A DNA stretch of 64,000 nucleotides from Cyrtodaria siliqua (Eukaryota; Mollusca; Bivalvia; Adapedonta; Hiatellidae): the NCBI GenBank assembly GCA_037043455.1, contig JAWPHD010001419.1, forward strand, positions 1-64,000. The letters are read 5' to 3'. Below, one piece after another: positions 57,145-64,000 of this stretch. The stretch's first letter is position 1. Every line of letters starts with the position of its first letter. Both the position numbers and the translations under genes were made by a program. The notes beneath the pieces were generated by a model. That model did no database searches and had not been told where the DNA came from. It saw only the letters and a program-made list of their open reading frames with translations.

Positions 57145-57222
57145 TGGCGTGGTGGTGTAATGGTAAGCATACTTGCCCGGAAAGCAAGAGGTCCGTGGTT
57201 CAATTCCCGGCTGCGGCACGCC
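57145..57222 (+). pseudogene. tRNA-like sequence (tRNA-derived, probably not functional)
   Basis: The A box (TGGTGTAATGGTAAGC) and B box (GGTTCAATTCCCGG) are sound. The anticodon arm CTTGC-CCGGAAA-GCAAG pairs perfectly, giving GGA in the anticodon position but C instead of the usual T33. The acceptor stem does not pair in a standard cloverleaf. It resembles tRNA-Gly overall. No SINE body was recognised after it, only a TA microsatellite at 57253-57283. Confidence 0.6.
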
Positions 57223-57248
57223 GATTTTTGAAATGACAATTATTCCCA

Positions 57249-57252
<4 letters not shown>

Positions 57253-57282
<30 letters not shown>

Positions 57283-57283
57283 G
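57253..57283. repeat. (TA)n microsatellite
   Basis: Uninterrupted TA repeat shortly after the tRNA-like sequence. A shorter one precedes it near 57053. Confidence 0.9.
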
Positions 57284-57583
57284 CTTTATACCATATCCTG
57301 CAGTATCGATTTTAGGTTTTAGGTTGTGAGGTAGGGTTTGTGTTAGATTTATTCACATCTTCACTCTCTCTTCATAACTAAATGTCAGCGAACAGTTTTA
57401 CCCTCATCCAACCAGATATGTTCTTTTATTAGTATCGCATTTGGCTCCAGAGTGTCTATTCAAAGTAACCAGTCCTTGCAACACTGCCAAACGATAAGTT
57501 GTTTTTTAAAAAGTTTTATTTAAACTGCCATGTATTTTAGTGTTTTTTTGTTTCGTATTAGTTCTTTTCGTATTTGTGTACCC

Positions 57584-57620
57584 CTGATGGAGGCGTAAGC
57601 CGAAAGCGCTTGGGGTTTAT
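57584..57620 (+). ncRNA. Hammerhead-ribozyme-like motif (degenerate)
   Basis: ACCCCTGATGGAGGCGTAAG continues into CCGAAAGCGCTTGGGGT. A hammerhead core is CUGAUGA, stem II, GAAA. Here CTGATG and GAAA flank a GGC-GTAA-GCC hairpin, AGCGCT is a self-complementary short stem III, and ACCCC/GGGGT could form stem I. There is an extra or changed base after CTGATG, and the cleavage triplet is unclear. Penelope-like retroelements are known to carry such motifs. Whether this one is active is doubtful. Confidence 0.3.
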
Positions 57621-57723
57621 AAACTGTAGTACTGTATACATGTTTTTCCAATATATTGGACGTTTTTCTAGTATATGAAACCTTTTTTTGTGAGGTGTCC
57701 AAAAAATGTGTGTTTTTTTATAA

Positions 57724-59331
57724 TGCCCCATATCTTTATATAGTGATCATGCTGTCATGAGTTATCTTGTGAACTTTCAGAATATGAAGGTTTTATATAC
57801 AGTAAAACGCAGTGCTCTCCCTTGAAGCTTCAGCGCAGTATCAGTCTGGTAGTAAAGCGGTCGCATATGGAACTGGACCACTATTAATTTCACATATACT
57901 TACATTATAGCCTAATATGGTGTCACACATGCCATCATACTCCGTCATACTTGAAACTGTCAGTAAACCATCTTCAAAGCCAGCACAACACAGACATAGC
58001 AAAATATCAATCTCGATTTCGGCTTTCAACTTCAGAATTTTGCTCAAAGTGAAAGTAAGTATCGATTCTGACGACTTCAGGTCAAATCTGACGAAGAACA
58101 CAAACAAATCTTACCTCACAAAAAGTATTGCCATTCACTTGTCTCAGCTCTGATTAACCTAATTCTTGCAGCAAAATATCTGGGAATCTACTCTCTACAC
58201 TCTACACAACAATATTAAGCAACACTACCTGTGGAGTGCACTTTCAGTCACACAGCATCTCGAATAACACTACTGTCAACTGTATATAGGACTATACAAC
58301 TACCATTTTGACTCCCTGGTTCCCGGTCCAAGTCCATGTGGTGTCAGACTGGTATTATTTTGCTTCCGGGTCGTTACCCGCGAAAGTAGTACTTTAAAAA
58401 AAAGATGTGTTGAACGTTCAGGGCCTGGTTACTTGTGAAAAAATGTGTTTGAATACTGTGTTTACTATGCCATTATATAAAACGTAATGTTTGGCAGGTT
58501 TAGCACTGAGCTTTGTTTTGTAGGACTATTTGCTGACTATGGTGGGAACCGCATAACGCCATCTGCTTACTCACAGAGATGTGGTGAACAATTTGAAATG
58601 GACATTTTGTGTACGGAAGTGAAATTTGTGAACAAACAAGTATATCGACAGGGGTTAAGACGTTTGATTTTCAGGACTTCTACATGGATAGTTGAAGGAA
58701 AAAAGTTCCAGATATGTGTACCTTAGTGTTGGAATAAATGACAACGGCTCGAAAACAGTGTATTTTGTTCTATTCTCAATGTACTGAAATATTACCAAAA
58801 CGAGCCCATATATCACCCATTAACATTACCTGTACAGATACTCGCCCAAAATAAATGCTTCAGCATTATACACAACAATTATATTCTTACGAGACGCGAA
58901 CTAGACTAGTATCAGTCTATAAATTAGACTATAAATAATAAAATTACACAAATTAAAAAATTACATAATACTCTGCATAAAATGTTTTATTTTATTTCAA
59001 GCTCTGTTTCTCTTCATGGCTGAATTTATAATCTTCAGATAAGTGGAGATATTTGCCTCTTTTAGTGCTAAGGACATTCTGTACTAATAGTTAAAAGGTT
59101 ATAATATTGAGGACTGATGCCAGTCTAGACACGAATATGTGGCGCTCCAGATATCGAGATATAGTTGGCACTCCAATTCGATCATCTTATCATTATCAAT
59201 ATGACGCTGTTATATGGAGGAAAATATATTATTCTGAATTAAATAAGAAAATATTTCGGGAGAACGAAAACAAAATGTATCCAAAGTATGAAAACTGCCA
59301 ATTGCTACTTTCTTCTCGAAACATGTTAATC
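57724..59331. other. No gene recognised
   Basis: Overlapping frames at 57841-58153 on both strands and at 58487-58726 have no recognisable domain. The minus frame at 57841-58107 begins with a hydrophobic stretch but offers no further support. Confidence 0.4.
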
Positions 59332-59424
59332 CCTCTCTCTTTCGCTCTCTCTCTCTCTGTCTCTGTCTGTCTCTGTCTGTCTCTCTCTCTTTCTCTCTCT
59401 CTCTCTTTCGCTCTTTCTTTCGTT
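59332..59424. repeat. (CT)n microsatellite
   Basis: CTCTCTCT with GTCT and TTTCG interruptions. The Leu-Ser-rich part of the 137-codon frame comes from it. Confidence 0.9.
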
Positions 59425-59534
59425 TCAGAACAGGAAGAATACTTGTATTTCTTACTGTGTAAGAAAATATTAATTATATTTTACATTTGTCTTATTTTAA
59501 TCAATGCTTTTAACACTTGAATTTTGTTAAAGCT

Positions 59535-59665
59535 GTCCACATTTGGGTAGATATGGGTAGATTTGGGTAAGGATTTAGGTAGATTTCGGTAGATTTCGGT
59601 AAGGATTTGGGTAGATTTGGATAGATTTGGGTGGATTTGGGTATATTTGGGTATATTTGGGTATT
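59535..59665 (+). repeat. Minisatellite of about 10-11 bp, TTTGGGTAGA
   Basis: About twelve diverged units of GGGTAGATTT, GGGTAAGGATTT and GGGTATATTT. The G3T words recall telomeric repeats but the unit is longer. The minus frames (Tyr-Pro-Asn-Leu-Pro-Lys-Ser repeats) are its translation. Confidence 0.85.
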
Positions 59666-59739
59666 GCGTGCCACAGGTCCACATTCCAGTTCAGGTCTTA
59701 TGATGAGTAAGTTCATCTAGTGTTAAAAAACCAAGAATA

Positions 59740-59850
59740 CTCTTAACATCAATCAATGATCAGTGACGATAACGATATGAACCAGATGTATTTGTATGCT
59801 GAGAACATATTTGTAGACTGTATCCCTGAAACAGATACGTAATTCATGTA
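59740..59850 (+). repeat. Dispersed repeat, second copy of 56498-56600
   Basis: CAATGATCAGTGACGATAAC, GTATGCTGAGAACATATTTG and TAGACTGTATCCCTGAAA match the copy about 3.25 kb upstream in the same orientation. Confidence 0.75.
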
Positions 59851-60522
59851 GTAGAAGACTCATAAAATGCCTGTATAGGTATGAAAGCACTAATTATCTT
59901 CCCATAGACACCAATGTTAAAGTGTCACATATTAATGATTTGCTGCGAATTCAACTCAAGTATGGATAATGCAGCAGTGAAACTGTTTTTCCACTTGAAA
60001 AATCACCAGAAAACATGGGGTCACAAGACATGTAAGAAAATTCTTGTTTGTTTACTAAGCAGGTCATGGGTACAGCTGTTTTTATTGATCGACTGTTTTC
60101 ATTGCTCACAAAGTGTAAGCATAGAGTCGAAATTTCGAAAATGTTCATCAGTGATCCAGTAAAACCTATAAATACGCTTCTTATACATATAACCACAAAA
60201 TCGAATAGAAATGGGCAGTTTTCCCTTACTTATAATGCCCATTTCCATCAAAACAGGAGGGATTACTTTTTATTATAAGAACTACATTCGACTACACCTC
60301 GGAGGTTTACATGTAATTAGTGGTGGTAAACCTATACCATATTGACTGCGTCCCGGTATTCTTAATAAAATCAGGACCCGTTTATATTACAGTATTATGA
60401 AACGAGACGAAATCTCGTAAATTTGGGGCCGTCGCGAGACTTCAGCCGCCATTTTTGTTAATAACTGACACGCTGGTTTTTGCTATTAAAAAGTGTAACA
60501 AGATCGCAAATATCTCAGTATA
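59851..60522. other. No gene recognised
   Basis: Overlapping frames of 76-82 codons on both strands (59914-60278) show no domain. Confidence 0.4.
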
Positions 60523-60698
60523 CAGTTATCACATGTGTGTTTTGGGAACAGTCAAAACTGTTTTCCCGAGGTGGAGGGGATGGCAGTGTGAACTGTTTCC
60601 CGAGGCCGATAGGCCGAGGGAAACAGTTCACACTGACATCCCCCGACACCAAGGGAAAACAGTTTTGACTGTTCCCCAAACACACATGTGATAACTGT
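60523..60698. mobile_element. Long hairpin with conserved centre and flank
   Basis: Arms of about 78 bases (60523-60600 and about 60620-60698) pair with few mismatches. The outer end CAGTTATCACATGTGTG faces CACACATGTGATAACTG. The centre is CCGAGGCCGATAGGCCGAGG, and the downstream flank is ATAACTGTTTTATTA. Both match the element at 47716-48052, yet the arms are unrelated to it. Open frames of 62-78 codons inside are not genes. Confidence 0.8.
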
Positions 60699-60827
60699 TT
60701 TATTACCTGATTAATGTTACTGTACGAAACAGTGAAAATGAAATCAGCATCACTTAGCGCTTAGACGCTTGTAAATTTTTCGACAATTTCCGTGACAATT
60801 CGGAAATGTTCAATGTGTGGGAAAATT

Positions 60828-60868
60828 CGGCATTTTCCGCCCGTCACGAAGTGCAGCGGAAAATGCCG
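60828..60868. other. Short hairpin
   Basis: CGGCATTTTCCGC (60828-60840) and GCGGAAAATGCCG (60856-60868) pair perfectly with a 15-base loop. Confidence 0.7.
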
Positions 60869-63780
60869 AGTTTTTGAGGTTTCTTCTATAAATAGTAATC
60901 GGGGAAATTTCAGCACGTGAGGCCTGACCGCGTCATACCAAAGACTTTAAAAATGGAGTAGTCACTTGTAACCCTTGCCTGACGAGCACATAATGGGTAG
61001 TGCTGCGACTGATTGACCAGTGTCAGAATAATGTGACTGGCGGGTGGGGGTATCATGTCTACTACGGCGTGGTATTCCAGTGTGACAGCACTATAAAGAA
61101 ACCATTGAGTTCGCTGCTTCAAGTAGACATATCATCACATGACACAACAACACACAGATAAACGTCCAGACATTGTGCCTATAATCGTCAGGTAGGACGC
61201 CTGTCGTAGGTGGAGGGACTATAATCCTTAGAAATACACACATACACACTTCAGCACGTGAGGGAAACATTCGAAACTAAAGCCCGGTAACAGTTCGTTT
61301 TCACTGGGAACAGTCTTTTCCTTTGTGAATTAGCAAGAAATGACGATATAGCATTTATATAGGAGATCAGGTAATAATAATTATTGATGCTCACATATTA
61401 TCTCAGATTGAACTGGTAAATGTGTTTTTCTTTGTTTGTGTTTAATTTACTTTGTAATGCAAACTTACGGAGATATTCGGTCAGCAACGGCACACAAAAG
61501 AAAATGTGAAAACAGCGGGAAAACAGCGTTTTATGGTGTTTGTTGTTAACGATTTCCTAATTCAGCGAACATTTATATGAGTAAAAAAACAATTATTTAT
61601 TCAAGTTATGGCCATGTTACTGTACTAGTACTTACTTTAGAAATTTGGAGCGTGTGAAATTTGTTAATTTGTCGTGAAAAAATGGCTTTTTTTGTTGAAA
61701 ATATGGCTGCATGACCCATGAGTTGGTTACGGTTTCCATCCAAAATTCATTATTATCATATGAATAGGCGTAATATTTAAGTAATGTAAGACTATGTGAT
61801 TGTATTAGTGTGGTTTGACATTTCTGAAATTATGCATATTACACTTAAATAAGTGCTTGCATTTTAATCATATTTAACCTGAGTTCTATATATAACATTC
61901 ATGTAAACAGAAACGGTTCATATTAATATGTTTGATCAGTTATACAATCATCAGTATTTTGAGAGTCCAACACTATACATAATGATTTTTAAATTCACCA
62001 TTAAAAACATGATGAGTATATAAATTCTCCTTTAAATAATGTTTGTAAAAGTTTATTCCAGTACGTATCGCAAACAGTATTTACTGTTGATAATTGTTAC
62101 GACATATGTAACATTATTAAAAGAACTCTGCAATATATTTTTTATTTCTACTATAAGGTTTTCACTTTAAATCATAGCACCTACATAGATATAGCCAAGC
62201 AAAAAAAACCTCAATTAATTGAAGAATCGATAATATGCTTATGGCAGGTTCTTAATTGCGATCAAAAGAAATAAAATATTGCTCCAATTAATAATGCGGT
62301 ACCCCGTGGCTAATTGGCTGTTCTAAGCAGGATGTTTGTTAAGATCAAAGAGGCCAGAAATCACAAATACTGGCTACCCGTGGTATGCTGTCATCAATAT
62401 ATATACACTAATTGTGTTATATTTTTATTTTCAGTTCTATTTATATTATGCATTTGGGAAACTAAACACATTAGATATAGATTATGTGGGATTTGTAAAA
62501 AAAACACCAAAAACAAAAACATAATTATGTTTCATATATATGTGTTATGTTTTATATGTTATATGTAATTATGTTCATATTTTTTAAATGGTTTATTTAA
62601 AAAATATTATAGTAACAAGTTGATTTGTTATGCTTTTTTTTATCATCGGTACACAGACGTAGATTGATTATCGATAGTACACATGTCAAAGTTTATGTCA
62701 GATACAGACCGTCAGTGAATACATTTATATAAGTGACTTTAGATATTAAAAACCCAAGTAGTTAAAAACAATGACTGAATATGTAAACAACAACCAGCAC
62801 GGACACGCATTAATTCAGGGCTTTCCCAGTCAATGTATTTGACTGAAATCAGTATTGTTTTTTAAGTGTATCTTTTACAATAATATATAGTTTTTTGATC
62901 AGATTATCATCATCATCATGCTAGTGGCATAGAATTGATTTTGAAACTAACCCACATATTTTCAGAAACGTATATTTGAACTCTTTATTAAATTATCATT
63001 TCTTTGATTTATTTTTTGTTTAAAGACATGCAAACTTCATTAAGAGCTGTAGTCAGTAAGTACGCACACTGTTTGTAATTAAAAACAATACCGGCAGTAT
63101 AGGTCACCTATCGGCTATTATTGATCCCTTTTGCGTAGATGAGCCGTAAATACCTACGGCACTGAAAAATCGATAATTTTGACTGTTACATAGCGCGTTG
63201 CACATCCCCCGTATCTGAGTCCCTACTAAAATACTGTTGTTTTATGAACAGTAAAATGACGTTGATGGTGTCAGACCGGTAAAAATCAGCCCATTGAACA
63301 CAATGCAATATAGGCTATATTTGGAGATCAGTCACAAGTTCCACAACATTCGTTCGCTTAAATACACTTTATTCTGTGTGTTAAACACATTTGGCTAGCA
63401 AACGGTCCCATATCTGCAATAAAACACCGATTCATTTTGCAACATTTCGCGTCATTCTTTCATTCACACTATGCGTATTTTGAAATAAACATCTGTCAAA
63501 ACCACATCTCTACCTTATCTCTGTTCTCATACTCTCCAAAGAAATAATCCTGACAAACTCAGTAAAATACTTACTATTCATGACAACAGACATACTACTT
63601 TAACCTCAGGTTACATTTAACAATGAAATAAAAACTAATCTTGGGGAAAACACATGCAAACTAGAAACTTTGGATTTTTTCAAGGAACTATTTTAGCACC
63701 CTACGACCCGGAAGTACTTCCTGACTGGTCTCACTCTGACACCTAAATGAGTATCGACATTTGTCAAAACTATTTATCAA
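60869..63780. other. AT-rich DNA, no gene recognised
   Basis: CAGCACGTGAGG occurs at 60912 and, as CAGCACGTGAGGG, at 61253. The two overlapping frames at 62314-62568 are hydrophobic and AT-driven. No array or TIR element was recognised. Confidence 0.5.
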
Positions 63781-63787
63781 ATACATC

Positions 63788-63821
63788 CAGGGAGTACGTT
63801 ATACGTTATACGTACTCCCTG
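63788..63821. mobile_element. 34-bp perfect hairpin with CAGGG ends and a 7-bp direct repeat
   Basis: CAGGGAGTACG (63788-63798) and CGTACTCCCTG (63811-63821) enclose TTATACGTTATA, so the whole 34 bases are palindromic. It is flanked on both sides by ATACATC (63781-63787 and 63822-63828). This looks like a tiny, terminus-only transposon relic. Confidence 0.6.
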
Positions 63822-63828
63822 ATACATC

Positions 63829-64000
63829 TAACTGACCAATAAGGTTGACCGAATAGAAAATCAGATGCTTTTGCAAGGACCTATTATCTTTTCGGTTCAA
63901 TTCCTGCATGCAAAGAATCATTCGGCTAACAGAAATCAAGGATTTTAAGACGCGTTTTACAAAACTAGAAAAAATGCCAAAATAAATGAACCGTTTGGTA
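63829..64000. other. No feature recognised
   Basis: Short unique end of the window. Confidence 0.4.

Noticed and set aside
57145..57222. Functional tRNA
   Set aside because: The anticodon arm and promoter boxes are good, but the acceptor stem does not pair and position 33 is not T.
59535..59665. Internal telomeric repeat
   Set aside because: The unit is 10-11 bases (GGGTAGATTT), not the TTAGGG expected in molluscs.

Overview
This looks like an AT-rich, repeat-dense stretch of a mollusc genome, most likely a bivalve. The basis is eukaryotic splice signals, tRNA-derived SINEs with the central motifs seen in marine invertebrates, LINE C-terminal fragments, and long arrays of the TGACCTTGACC type that I associate with clams and oysters. 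The species is inference. There are no operons, rRNA genes, CRISPR arrays or bacterial genes. Nearly all short open frames are chance or lie inside repeats.

Only three loci have real protein-coding character. (1) 49035-50037 (minus) is an intronless seven-helix class A receptor whose frame is broken at an A8 run. (2) 31703-35147 (plus) is a chain of four exons with clean splice sites, matching phase-1 junctions and a poly(A) signal, but one in-frame TAA. I do not recognise its family. (3) 2218-2490 (plus) may be a first exon with a membrane anchor (weak). Two promoter-like clusters (8229-8370 and 16690-16805) have no identified gene.

Layout. 0-10 kb: a terminal-repeat family (family F) in compound copies and a 3.8-kb foldback element. 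10-20 kb: SINE-like family B copies, a 1.16-kb element with AACAT target duplications, and arrays of palindromic CC..GG words. 20-28 kb: several satellite families, a nested TIR element, TATATGCAGT arrays, hairpin elements and a solo-LTR-like insertion. 28-31 kb: a LINE 3' end, a CATATG array and a hAT-like TIR element. 31-36 kb: a SINE with perfect 15-bp target duplications, then the spliced gene. 36-39 kb: a purine-only satellite with a 518-bp higher-order duplication. 39-45 kb: the mirror-image partner of the 25-28 kb block, and another satellite. 45-54 kb: SINEs, a second hairpin element, the receptor, and GACGAAAAGACG arrays. 54-64 kb: a GTAC-word array, a tRNA-like sequence, a third hairpin and mostly unique AT-rich DNA.

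The most unusual theme is a class of small elements in which two conserved ends enclose an array of one short, mostly self-complementary word (CATATG, CCGCGG/CCATGG, GTAC, GACGAAAAGACG, TATATGCAGT). Four of these words occur as inverted pairs within the window. A second theme is long-hairpin elements whose arms differ while the hairpin centre (GAGGCGATAGCCGAGG) and the outer flank (ATAACTGTTTTATTA) are conserved. A third is that several otherwise different satellites are full of AGGTCA nuclear-receptor half-sites, including perfect DR1 and DR2 spacings. All comparisons were made by eye.
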